A stretch of 64,000 nt of DNA from Bemisia tabaci (lineage: Eukaryota; Arthropoda; Insecta; Hemiptera; Aleyrodidae). Positions 1 to 11,391 of the stretch are shown in pieces (positions within the stretch are counted from its first letter, which is position 1; every line of letters begins with the position of its first letter). Location: positions 25,544,382 through 25,608,381 of the forward strand of contig NC_092799.1 of the NCBI RefSeq assembly GCF_918797505.1, read 5' to 3'. The notes below the pieces were generated by a model. The model was not told the origin of the DNA and ran no database searches. It saw only the letters and a list, made by a program, of their open reading frames with translations. The position numbers and the translations under genes are program-made.

Positions 1-1386
1 TCGGACTAGGAATTCCCTTAAGAGCATGAGTAAAAATCCCTGAGCAGCCATTAGTGTGCAAACTTGCGTAGGATCTTGGCAGCTCACTGCATTTATTAGA
101 TGTCAAACATCACACCAAGTCTGAAAGACCGAACCGGCCTCGAACCGGTTTTTGCCTCGAACCGGTTTTTAGTTCTAATCGGTCATGACTAGAGTCTTCA
201 GAAAAACTTATTTTTGTACCTTTACTGTGGAAGGTTAATAGGATAATATATATTTTTGTCAGAAAAACCACACACGCCAATTTTTTTACCTATCCCTCTT
301 CCTTCGTACTTTTTGAAGGTAGAATCATGTGCATTTTGGGAGCTTCCTTTTCATCTGTTTCACCATTCACACTAATTTGAGTTCTGCTGTTACAAAATTA
401 GTTTTGCAAAATAAAGAGGAAATGAGATTGATGACAATAATTATAAATTTATTTATCTTGTATGTACATAACAACCATTTGGAAAATAACAAGAATGTGA
501 TAAAAAAGAACTTATCCAAAAACACAAAATTCAATCGTTCAGTAGGGGTCCAACTTTCAGCATGGACTCAATTGTTCTTGTCAAAGCATCACATGAGCCA
601 CAAACAAAGAGAAATCCTAAATCTGTGGATACAATTCGCCTAATGCAGTCTAATTAGTCTAACAAAGAAAGAAGAAACCCGATGTTGACAAAATTGACAA
701 TAATCAATTAATAGCTTACCACTAAATTAATTATTATACAAATGGAAAATTTAAAACACATTATATGCTTTTTAATTACAAACATAACTTTATGCAAACC
801 AATGTAACAGTCAAAATTTTAATTTTTATCAGAAAGTTTGATTGCAAGAGTTATGTTCATCAGGATCAGTATCTACCTTTACTTTACAGAGGGTTGATCA
901 ATCAATGTGTTGTGCCTTAATGAAAGGACCGTAAGGAATGAAGCCCTATCATGTTGGGTTATCCATCAATTAAAGTACATTAATAAGTTGAATGTCTAGG
1001 CTCAATAACTGTCCTAAACACTCCCAAATCAATTTCTACTCAAACACTGAGGTCCAGAAATTCTCTGTATGTTAGATTTCATAATCAATTAAAACAACTG
1101 CGTTCCATGCTTAACACTTCGCACTTAAGTTAGTTAAGTAAGTGAGCAAAAGAAAAGGATTGACCCCGAGCAATAAAAAGGAGAAAACCAAAAAGCTCAG
1201 CCATAGCGACCATTGGAATAAGTACAATCGGTAATTTCTCAGGAGAGTAATGTTGGGACATAGGCAGATGTGATAGCAGTTGTTCGTTTTTGAGTTATTT
1301 GGCTGTTGGCATTTGCTATTCCATTAAACAGCAATAATCAGAGAGAGTCTCTTATAGCATTAACAGAGTTGTGAATCTTGGGGAAC
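1..1386. other. Downstream flank of the FAM210-like gene, no gene seen
   Basis: AT-rich sequence with no splice-linked coding exon on either strand. The part nearest 1386 should hold the 3' UTR of the minus-strand FAM210-like gene. A minus-strand AATAAA (TTTATT on the given strand) lies near 449. The ORF at 329-643 starts with GTG, has a biased composition and matches no family I know. Confidence 0.5.
137..171 (+). repeat. Two tandem copies of a 17-bp unit
   Basis: CCTCGAACCGGTTTTTG is followed directly by CCTCGAACCGGTTTTT, and a shorter related piece (GAACCGGC) lies just before. It is a short local duplication with no function I can assign. Confidence 0.7.
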
Positions 1387-3953
1387 TTATTGAGGGGGTT
1401 TCACTTTCAAAATACCTTTACTACGAAGATATCGAACTATGAATGGTGCAGCCGTAAGAGTGATAGTTATTCTTACCGGAGCAAAACATTTGTGAATAGC
1501 ATAAGCAATAACAAAGGTACCAGCATTACCGACTGTGGCTGCGGTGACAGGACCATCAAATCCAACTGATTGAGCCATTCCCTCCACATCTAAACCACTA
1601 TAAAAATAGAAAAAAAAGTAAATTAAGTATGTTTCCAGAGATGAAAGTTGATAAAGTTCGCCCAAATAAGATCCTACACTTTAATAAGGTGACAGAAGAT
1701 CATCTGTTTTCAGATTAGGATTGAAAGTCAATACAAGAATCAAAATGGTGGATCTTCTGTTGCGCTCTAAAAATATGTCAACTTGTTTGGCCAAGACATA
1801 CATATTTTAATCAAGAAGATTAGGCGAAAAAATATTTGATAGCTTTTCATTTTTCCATGGATTTTTAAAGAGACCATCCTCCTTTCAAACAGCAGGAGGT
1901 TGTCGTGGATTGAGGAGATTTCCAAGAGAGAGAACATTTTAAAGTGAGATTGTGACTGATTCTTGCTTCTGAGACCATCCCTTAACCCTGAATGACAGCG
2001 TTTTTTATTTTAAATTTTTCCCATGAAGACTGATTTTGTGACTTACAGTATAGCCAATAAGAAAAAGCATTTTTTCCCCTTTTGCATGACCTGCTGGTTT
2101 TTCATAAGGCATTTCTAAACAAAAAAATTTATTGGTATTTGCTCTTGGTTTGGCATTTCATTTTCACTATTCAAACGAATTTTCACTTTTTTATTTTCAT
2201 TTTGAAATTATACACCAAAGAAATTTCTGGAAGCAGCAATTTTTAAGATAATTCTTCTTCTACATTTCAATTTTTACTTTAACCATTCATTGAAGAAACG
2301 ATCTTGAAAAACATTTCCTTAGAAACTGAGAATTGTGGAAAGAAATCTGTAAAATATTTTGTTCAAAATTGCTGAAAAATTTTACTGAGTAAAATTTACT
2401 ACTTTCATGCCAACGTTTTGAATATTTTGATGTAGGGGCTGGGTTTTGTCATCTTCTGAATGTGTCCAGTGCCAGCTTTGCCATTAGGCTACAAAGGCTG
2501 TAGTCTGAGGAGCAGCATTCTTGTAAGAGCAAATTTTCTGAGAATTCAATGCAAGACTAAGTGTTGTCTATTAAAAAAATGTCTGTTGTTAACATAGTAA
2601 TGTATTTCCTTCGAATGTGGTAAGTCTCTTTATTAGTGTGGCAAAGGCGCAAAGAAAAAAATGGACTGATAAACTGGTGCAGGCCTGCTGGCAGAGTTCC
2701 GACATGCTGCACACTATATTTCTTTCAATTGATATTTTGCAAACTGAGAGGCAAAAGAACGAGACTGCTGTAGAATAGTGAGTGAAGAGAATTTTTATTT
2801 TCTTAGGAAAATTTATTTTCCTTACACGGGTATTTAGTCACCTCTTGCCTAGGATGGTCTAGGATGTGTCAATTAGTTAGCTTTAAGAAACTCCAATCAA
2901 GACAAACCACAAAAAAGAACATTTCTCGGTGAATTTCTTGAGGAGTTTCTGCTGGAATAGAAATGTTCTGTTAATAAATTTTAGCTACACTTACCTTGAT
3001 GCTGCTAAATAAAATGTTCCCAGGGATATGAGTGATATTCCAATATGGAACACTATAACTGTAGCACCATAGTCTCTGACAGCCAATCTCAATTTCTCCT
3101 TCATTGGATTAACTTTTACTTTACTGGTATCAGCGCTGGCATCTGCAGGTTTTTCTCCTTTGTTGGAGGTGCTCATGAAAGTATTTTGAAACGAGTGTCG
3201 GCTACTTGATAAGCGGCAAACAGTATCAAAATTATTTGATGCTAATGAATTGAAAGTTTTGAGGATCCTTATTTGGTCTGGGACTGTAAATTTTAGTGCA
3301 GCCAAGTCTGTAGAAAAAAGGAAAAAGAAAATAATCTAAGATACTGTAACCTGAAGCTCACAAAAAAACAAAGGAGGATATGATAGGATGCATCTATTAA
3401 AAGCAGCCCGATAAAACAGTTGTAGGAGGCATTGCCATTTTGAATTTTCACAAAATACTTAATTCCGAACCTGAAGTATGTTTTACTCTTCTCTTTTAAT
3501 AAATTTCATCATTTTGGCATTATATATCCTCAAAATACATTTCAAAATAAAAGGTTGTACACGTTACCATCAGAACGAAAACAACTGGGGACATGATGTT
3601 GAAACCTTGCGACTTAAATTATATTGGTATATCTTTTTTTTGTAGATCTAGTGGCTTTTCATCCAAAATATTGCGGATAACTTCCATCCTGCTGCAAGTG
3701 CAATGTTGCGCCAAGATGTAAATATAGGCTGCAAAAATTGAACCTGATAAAATCTGACAGGCTAAGTATATAGCTCTATAATGCAGTGTGCTTAGGGTCA
3801 ATAAGCAGATAAGCGATTCAAACATTTTATTTTAAAAGAAAAAATAAAAGCTGAATTGACCCTATTTTTCAGAAACAGGTAGGAAGAGGTGCAGAAAACC
3901 TAGAACTTACAAATAAGTGTGTGAATAAGAACGATTCTTTGCATCGTGCTCAT
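1387..3953 (-). CDS. FAM210A/B-like (DUF1279) mitochondrial membrane protein
   Basis: Three coding exons on the minus strand (3953-3911, 3307-2995, 1597-1387) join in frame to 188 residues and a TAA stop. All junctions have GT donors and AG acceptors; exon 1 ends in ATT-T and exon 2 starts AC, giving Tyr15. Residues 1-80 are rich in Arg, Ser and Lys with few acids at the very start, as in a mitochondrial presequence. From about residue 85 comes the DUF1279 core: LRLAVRDYG, a hydrophobic segment (ATVIVFHIGISLISLGTFYL), then SGLDV and the NAGTFVIAYAIHK stretch, and a hydrophobic, basic end (RYLRSKGILK). Human FAM210B is about the same length. FAM210 proteins sit in mitochondrial membranes and affect translation, erythroid or muscle metabolism; the exact role here is inference. 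A second ATG in frame at codon 4 could also serve. FAM210A versus B is not resolved. Confidence 0.85.
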
Positions 3954-4556
3954 TTAAGGACAAAAGGCTGAACAACTGAGTAGATCATTCACATACAACG
4001 ACAGCGTGACTCACACAATGTAAGAATCAATCTAGAACAGCTGTAATATTATGCTGACAACGAAGGTGACCAGCATCAATTTAAATCAAAACCATAGATT
4101 GCTCTTCATCTGACAATTTTCTTTCAAGAAACGCAGTGAGAGTTCTTCATAATTCATTTTACAGTCGCTATTTTTCCTTAATTGCCACATTGAAAATTCA
4201 ACTTTAGAAGGTACGTAAACATGGTCGCAACATCGAGAATTATTTAGGATATAGCTGCGGCAATACATGAGCGATACCTCTTTACGTTGGATCAGCTGGA
4301 AATACAAATGAAGAATGACTTACCATTGACAAGAACGGATGAGAGTAACTTTTTCCCAAAAAATAATCTTGTTCCTGACAAGCACGTCCGGGAAGTTAGC
4401 GATAAAATCATTATAAACGAGGGGGAATCGAGGGTAAAATACACTTTGATTCACTGGACCCAGGTTTACTGAGGCGTTTTTGCTACTTCCGATGGATACC
4501 ACGAGTTTTCACTGAAAACAGATTGAAAATAAAGATTGAAAGAAGAAAATTACAAC

Positions 4557-4868
4557 AGTCGTATTTTGTTCGGAGGCAACACTCGCAACATGTTGTGAAA
4601 ACGAGCAACAATCGCATTTTGTTAAAAGTTGTTTTGTGTTGTGGGGGCGGGGCTTATTTTCGTGCGCAAAATTTGAGAACCCCTACAGCAACATTGTTGC
4701 ACAACAACTGCAACGTGCTCAGAGCAGGTCGCTTTTATGTTGTTCAAGAGAGCAACGCTGATTTCTAACCTAAAATTTGAATCTGCTCTCTCATTGGTTG
4801 TTCAGAATCGCGCAAAAAGAAACAAGAAGAAAACGGAAACATTTTGTTGTTTCGAACAAAACACGACT
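4557..4868. mobile_element. MITE with 25-bp terminal inverted repeats
   Basis: The left end AGTCGTATTTTGTTCG matches the inverse of the right end (AGTCGTGTTTTGTTCG), and the match continues imperfectly into CAACA motifs. The 312-bp body contains no ORF of note but has several CAACA/TGTTG motifs and a GGGGGCGGGGC box. No clear target duplication is visible, so the family is unknown. Confidence 0.55.
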
Positions 4869-5260
4869 AACCATCGTATTCTTTTATGTAAATATAACCT
4901 ACAAATTTTAACTAATGTTGTTGTTGTCTTATCAAAGAGCGGTAGAATTCAAATGAGCCAATCAAATTTTTGAATTAGTCTGATCATCTTCCAATGAGAG
5001 CCAATCAAATTGCCACGTCCAATCTATGCTGGGTTGTCATATTGTCATTTCAAAAAAAAATTTTAATTCTCCTATGTATCAAATGCAACGTCACTGTTTT
5101 GTTATTACTTCAATAACTATCCAACCGGCAACATATTAATGAATGGCGCTGACCCCGGAAAGTAGCAAGATGGTGGGTGAATGACGACTTCTTTCACTAG
5201 AAGAATCGCTTCTCCGCCTGATAGTTGTTTTCACGATTACTATCTACGACGTTGTAATAT
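4785..5260. promoter_or_regulatory. CCAAT-rich presumed divergent promoter
   Basis: Four CCAAT/ATTGG boxes lie at about 4791, 4953, 4991 and 5002, between the start of the minus-strand FAM210-like gene (3953) and the GC-richer 5' region of the plus-strand arginine/serine-rich gene. An AAGATGGTGG element is at about 5167. The start sites are not visible in sequence, so this is an inference from position and box clustering. Confidence 0.35.
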
Positions 5261-5770
5261 TCGTAGTGCAGTGCAGTGTTTTGTGAGTTCTACATCGACG
5301 AAACAGCTGGAAAGTCTCTCCGGCCCGGCCTGATCGGCGTCTCGCCTATCGTCTTTCGTCCGGTTTTGCATTCGCTCCGTGACCGAGATCGGAATCGGCT
5401 GGGCTACCCTAGTGCCCCTGTTCTCGGGATCAACCGTAAGTTCTTGCTTCTTATCCCTATTTTTACATCGGTAAATCCGTGTGCCGCATCCGATGTTCGA
5501 CCGAGCAATCAATCAATCGTCCGTGATTTGATCTCAGCATCTTCGGACCCACTATTTGGCTCACCCCTGATTCGGGGTACCTTCATCTCAACCTTGGTTC
5601 ATACATTTTTCACCCAGCATCATTCAGAGACGCCTTCTCGCTTCCTTTTCGAAGCCTTTATTCTATACGACTCGATGTGTTCTGACCGGAAATCAAACCG
5701 TAAGTCAAAGTCCGTGAGACTCGGGAGAATTCAATCCGCTATTGAAGGTGTCGTGTCTCGAGGTAAGTTC
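5160..5770 (+). other. Probable 5' non-coding exon region of the RS-rich gene
   Basis: This stretch is clearly more GC-rich than its surroundings and has strong donor-like sites, ACC|GTAAGT near 5433 and GAG|GTAAGT near 5762. The first coding exon of the downstream gene (8678 on) begins with an acceptor plus seven non-coding bases, so at least one upstream untranslated exon must exist; this is the best candidate. A 219-codon ORF runs from 5276 to 5935 but starts with GTG, crosses these donors and resembles nothing I know, so I do not call it a gene. Confidence 0.35.
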
Positions 5771-5939
5771 GTCAGTGTGTCGGTCATACAAATGAAAAAA
5801 TGTCTCGCCATGGAGTTTTGGCTCTGCGCTGTTCTATACCATCATCACTATTTAACCATTCATTCAGCCATTGAGGATCATGGACGCCGAATTCTGACAA
5901 CGATTAATCAGCAACTATGTCTCGATTTCGGCTAATGCC

Positions 5940-7960
5940 AATACTTCAGTTGACTTCCATCTGGAGCTATGCATATGCTTTCATACTAACAATCATCACT
6001 GAGGAAGTTTTACTATATCTCTCAATCAGAGGGTAGCTCTTAGTTGATTCAATTTGTTGTAAGATGTAGTTACTTTCAAAATATAGCGAGACACTTTAGT
6101 TACGTGTCGAGCAAGTAAGCACAAGTTCAAGCGAGAGGTTGAAACATTTCATATTTACAACTGAAGTTTACCTGAAGCGAACTTCAGTGACATCAATATT
6201 GTAAGTAAGATGTAAATTCATGATGACTTACGTATTTGACTATTCACAGATACCCCAACACTCTAAGAGCTATCCTCTTTTTGTGTCCAATTAGCATGCT
6301 TTGAAGGGGGCATGTAATTAAATTCCGTACCTAGAGTTTAGTTCAACGCTGCGTGGATCCATCCACCATCTGTGTTGTGGGGATTAGTAGCAGGATTCCA
6401 TTGATGCGCGCCTGTTATTTATCGTCCATGATGCCTTCAATATATAGCTCATGGATCTCTGACGAGGAAGATAGGAAGTGGCTCTGCAGTGGCATACCCA
6501 TGGACATCTCATGGTTAACCGCACGTGCGCTGAAAGCTGCAGTGCTCCGGGCAGCTTGTTACGGTAGTGTGCGAGTGAAAATTATCATCGGTACTCGACA
6601 ACCACGGTGTAGCTGCAGTGCTATGAGCAGCTTATGTAGAACCGGTTTCTTTTCTTTACCCACTGATCGCTTGGTGAGTATGCGTCCTTTCATGGTGTTC
6701 TCATGGCGAAATCGATTTTTCAGCCGGTACGGTATTGTGGCGAAATGGATCTGGCGCTCGTGATCTCAGCGGTTTCGGTCTGGTTTGTCAGTCGTGTGAC
6801 AAACTGGTTTGCTCACCGGTCATCATGTTTCCGTGAATACCTTTTCGTATCAAAACTCATGACAGCTTGTACGGGTCCGTTTTACTTATAACCTACTATG
6901 GTTTTCGTGCGCGTGCTCTCTCTCTGACGTCGGATACCATTGTTTTGCAAGTTGTCCGCGCTTGGTAATGCCCATATCCTGTTGGAATTCCTTCGATAAG
7001 AGCTTCAGTTTACCTAAGTTTACACCTTTATCCTCATCCTCTCAGTCGCACCCTCTCTCCATATCATTGCTTGCTGATTTTCCGGTTCCGGCATCGAATT
7101 GTCCATTTTTTCTTTCGCGGCGCGGCGTTATTATTTTCGGATTTTTTCTTTTTACGCTTTATGGAACATGCAGAGGTATGAATATCATTCCTTATTTTTA
7201 TTTTGATGTCTTCATTCCACTTCTTTATTCCTATTTTTTTTCTCTCACTTTTTCTAAAGCCCCTCTCCAGCTTTTGTACATTTTGGATCAAATTTCGTAC
7301 CATCAAATTACTGTCGTGGAAGATTATTTCATGGGTCACCGCAAAAAATTAAGATTTGTTCCAATCGTAGGGTGAGGGGCAAAGTTAGTGACTAGCTCAG
7401 GGTATAGCTTAAGGGTTGAATTACAAGTTCATTAGCTCATTCAAACGACCTAGACTCATCAGAGCTAATCTTTCTTCTAACTTTTGACTGAGCTGCTCAC
7501 CTATCTCTACCTGTCACCTGCCACCGCAGAGAAAAAGAGGAGGTGTTTGCATCAGGACTCAGGAGGATTGTTTACCCCGTCACATAGGCACTCTGGCAAA
7601 ATCTGGAATTGGATGTATGAAAAATGGACCGTAATCTCCAGTTTTCTACTTTAATCAACTCATGATATAATTTCCAACACTTTATACAGAATGACTTTTT
7701 TCTACACCCCTTCCAAGAAAATCGATGATTAAAATCGTCCGGAACAACCTACATCATCAAAAAATTCCAAGATGCCCGAAGTGCAAACGCCAACTTTTTT
7801 TCTCTATATTCTGCCACTTCTTGAGGTGCAGATTACACCCAATTAAAAAAGTAGATTCATAATTTACTACTACTTATTCACGCAAATATCCAGACACAAT
7901 ACCTAACATCTATCATAATAAATGTACAGTATCTATATTTTAGTCTCCTAATGTTTATTT
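5940..7960. other. Presumed first intron, no gene seen
   Basis: Mixed-composition sequence with several ORFs of 60-137 codons (6353-6763, 6962-7375) that look like no known protein. Two similar segments, AGCTGCAGTGCTCCGGGCAG near 6537 and AGCTGCAGTGCTATGAGCAG near 6612, suggest an old local duplication. Nothing else is supported. Confidence 0.4.
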
Positions 7961-7964
7961 TCAG

Positions 7965-8170
7965 ACAATTCATTCTGTGACCATTCGCTGGTGAAGCTCA
8001 TGGATCATTCTCACCACTTTGAAACGTAATGTTCTCTAAGCGTCTGATTATGATCAATGTGCTCTGTCGCTAACATCTGAGACAAAATAGTAGGGATATC
8101 AAGATGTCATATTGCAATTTTTGTAAATAGATGGACAATAAACTCAAAGTTTTAAAAAAAAAAAAAAAAA
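7965..8170 (+). other. Terminal exon or retroposed 3' end with encoded poly(A)
   Basis: A good acceptor (TTATTTTCAG) ends at 7964. The following 190 bp finish with AATAAA at 8137-8142 and, 11 bases later, 17 consecutive A residues (8154-8170). A templated A-tract right after a polyadenylation signal is typical of a retroposed transcript end; alternatively this is a short terminal exon of a transcript from the 5.2-kb region. Confidence 0.35.
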
Positions 8171-8684
8171 CAAATGATGATGAGAGATTGTCTTGATCAA
8201 GAGTTATTTCTCTACAGGAATAACTATGAAGCTCAATTCCAATTCAAGATAAAATCATTTCTTCTTTCAGATGCTCTTCTTGTGTCATTCACGTCTTAAA
8301 GAGAAGATGGAGAGGCAAAATTTTTCTTTGACACCAATATGTCCTATTTAAAAGAGAATTCTGCGTCTCTGCAACATTTTTTTTGCATTAACTGGTTAAT
8401 ACGATAGACACTCAATGTATCAGTATTTTTACAAAAATTACCTGAAGTATCAAAGCGTAAGAGACTAAATCAACAAACGAAATCTCTTTTAAATCTAAAT
8501 TCTTCTGTTACTCATCATTCATGATGCAATACACCTCAAATAATTTTAGTTTCAAGAACTATAAGTTCATTCAATTGTTTAGTAATCTGCGTTAATTTTC
8601 CATTAGTTGCATATAGTTTCTTTTTTCAATTATTCTCCTTGGTATTAAAATTTGTTTTCTTATTTTTTTTTTAATAGGTAGACA

Positions 8685-11348
8685 ATGAGCTCAAGGAGAA
8701 GTCGCGAGCGTGAAAAGACAAGGTTGCGCATGGACGAGTACAGTGGGAAGTCTAGTGGTCGCAGAGGACTTGGTAATAATACATGCTGAAATTTCCTCTC
8801 AGTTAAATTCATTCCCAACACAAGGGTACCTCTTTAAGAGTTTGGTTCCTTCGTTGCAAGTAAATGCAGGAAAAAAGGAGGAAATACAGTATACACATTA
8901 ATTCTGCCAGTAGAAAAAATTCAGGAACTATTTTATTGTTAATGAATGGGTACTCATATGTTGAGAGCCGAAAAATATATTAATTGTGTAAATGCAATAA
9001 CATCGTTAAAAATAAATTAGCATGATATTTCAATAATAGTCTATCATCAAAAATAGGTGTATAATTTAGCGAAGATAAGGATTCAAAGTTCTAACCATTG
9101 TGATAAATCTTGTCTTTAAATTTTTCAAATTCCTCCATTAGTCTTCACAAACTTACCCAAACTGTCTATTCTAAAATGAAGATTTCTCCCATGTTTTTCT
9201 AGCATCTCCTCCAAGACGACGGGAATTGGACAACATGATGAAGAAAGCACGGAAAGACAATGGCTCTCAGAGTCAATATTGGAACAAAAAACTTTTGGAA
9301 GTAGAAGAAAAAGACCCTAACAGGTAATTATTTCAATACAAAAAATGAGAGTTCACAGAGGTCCAGATTCCTTTTCAGCCCACACCACCATCACGGACTA
9401 TCTGTGTCTAATCCTGATCAAACTTTCACAAGTTGTTTGCAAACAGTGTAACCCCTGGGTCAGTGTGCTTGCAAATAAATACGCTAGAAGGGCATTAAGC
9501 TCACAGTCAATCAAGGATACAGAAAGTTTATCAGTGAACGCTTTCACCAGCAAAATGCAAATTTTCCCTACACACTATTACACCGCAGGGTCGAAGTAAT
9601 TTTGACAAAAAATAAGTGCGGTTGAAGTAAATTTGACAAATGTTAAGTGCAATTGAAGTAATTTTATCATAAACTAGTGCAATTTCTGTAATCTGATAAA
9701 AAATCTATGCTTTCGAAGTACGTTTAACAAAAAATCAGCGCGATACCGCTGGAGTGTACACTGTTCACCTGCAAGATATAGCCCGACTGATCGTCAACAT
9801 TCTGCACTCCTGTAGTAAACGATACTTTAAACAGCACTGTTGAGCTCAGAAAAAAGGTCAACAATATTATAGATAAATCAACACATTTTTATTAATAATA
9901 CCTTTTTAAGGATAAATTATGACTGGAAGAATCATACAAGCAGGACTTCCTTTTTCATATATATTAGGTTAAGATGAAGAGAAAAAGTGGTCGCCACGGA
10001 GACCATTTAGCATAGCATATGCTTCAACACACTCCCCCCTTTGAGGTATCCTCAAAAGTAGGAACGACACATAGTTCCAAATATATTATTTCTTCGTAAT
10101 TATGTGTATACTTATGTGTACTTTTCACTTGGCTAAAGAAAGATTCCACACATTTTGCTCTAGGTGCTTTAATGCACCTGTTACTTTTAAAATTCAAAAA
10201 TCAAGTTGGTACAACTGGTATACTGGGCTTTTATTTTACTTATCTCAGGTGAGCTTGTTTCGGAAGTTGTTTCCATAGAGTTCACAATTCTGGACAGTTG
10301 ATATTCCATGTTTTCCTTTCGCATTTTCAACTCCTCTGTAGCTTCTTTTTTGAGTTTTCTGCTTCATTCGAGCAATATATGGCATGCAATGCAGCCAGTA
10401 ATTGGATCAGCAAAAGCCATACCAACGACAGAAAAGGCATGCAGTGCAGCCAATAGTTGTATCAGCAAGAGCCATAACAACAAAAGAAAAGGCATGCAGT
10501 GCAGCCAATAGTTGTATCAGCAAAAGTAGGGCCTGGTACATGGGCCAGTAGGGCCTGGTACATGGGCGGGTAGGATAATGATAGAGAACTTCGAATTAGA
10601 AAGAGTTAGGGTGATGAAATATTTAGGGGTATGGATATCAGAAGACCTGAAAATGAAAGAACATATAGGGAAGGTGGCCAAGGAGTATAGAGCTAAGATC
10701 AGCATGCTATGGAGGGTTAAGGATTTTATAGGGAAGGAGAGTAGGAAGCTAGTCTATAATTCATTAATTGGAGCGAAATTAAATTACTGCATTTCTCTTC
10801 TTGGAGAGGCAAGTAGTAAGGATATTAGAAATTTGCAAAAGGGACAGAATTCGGCCATGAGATATATACTAGGGTGTGATAAGGAAAATAGGATAATTGA
10901 TATGCTTGAGACGCTAGGCTGGCTATGCATAGAATTGTTGATAAAAGCCAGGGTCTTTATCTTCATATATAAGATGAGGAGAGGACTGATTGATTTAAGA
11001 GATAGGGATTTATTGGAAATATTAGATAGAAGAAAGGGAAGGAATTTAGAGTTGAAATATAATGATGCTAGGGATGTGGATAGTATGCTATTCTTTAAGG
11101 GAATGAGAGATTATACTTTATTTGGTTGTGAGAAATGGGAGGAACTGAAATTGGGAGCTTTTAGAAATAGGGTATGGAATGAATTAATGAAATTTCAGAG
11201 AGATAACTGGGGGGAGGGTGAGCTCCTACCGAGATGTTATAGGTGGAAGGAGTTTGGTCTATAGGGACTGGTAGGGGAAATACTGAAAAACTGGTAGGGA
11301 TTGGCTCAAACTGGTTCATGAGCAGATGGGATTAGCCCTTGAGGGCTA

Positions 11349-11391
<43 letters not shown>

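Noticed and set aside
5276..5935. A 219-codon coding ORF on the plus strand
   Set aside because: It starts with GTG, crosses strong splice donors, and the translated text matches no family. It more likely reflects a stop-poor GC-rich 5' region.
7064..7339. Minus-strand Lys-rich ORF
   Set aside because: Low-complexity, no splice partner, and overlaps an equally poor ORF on the other strand.
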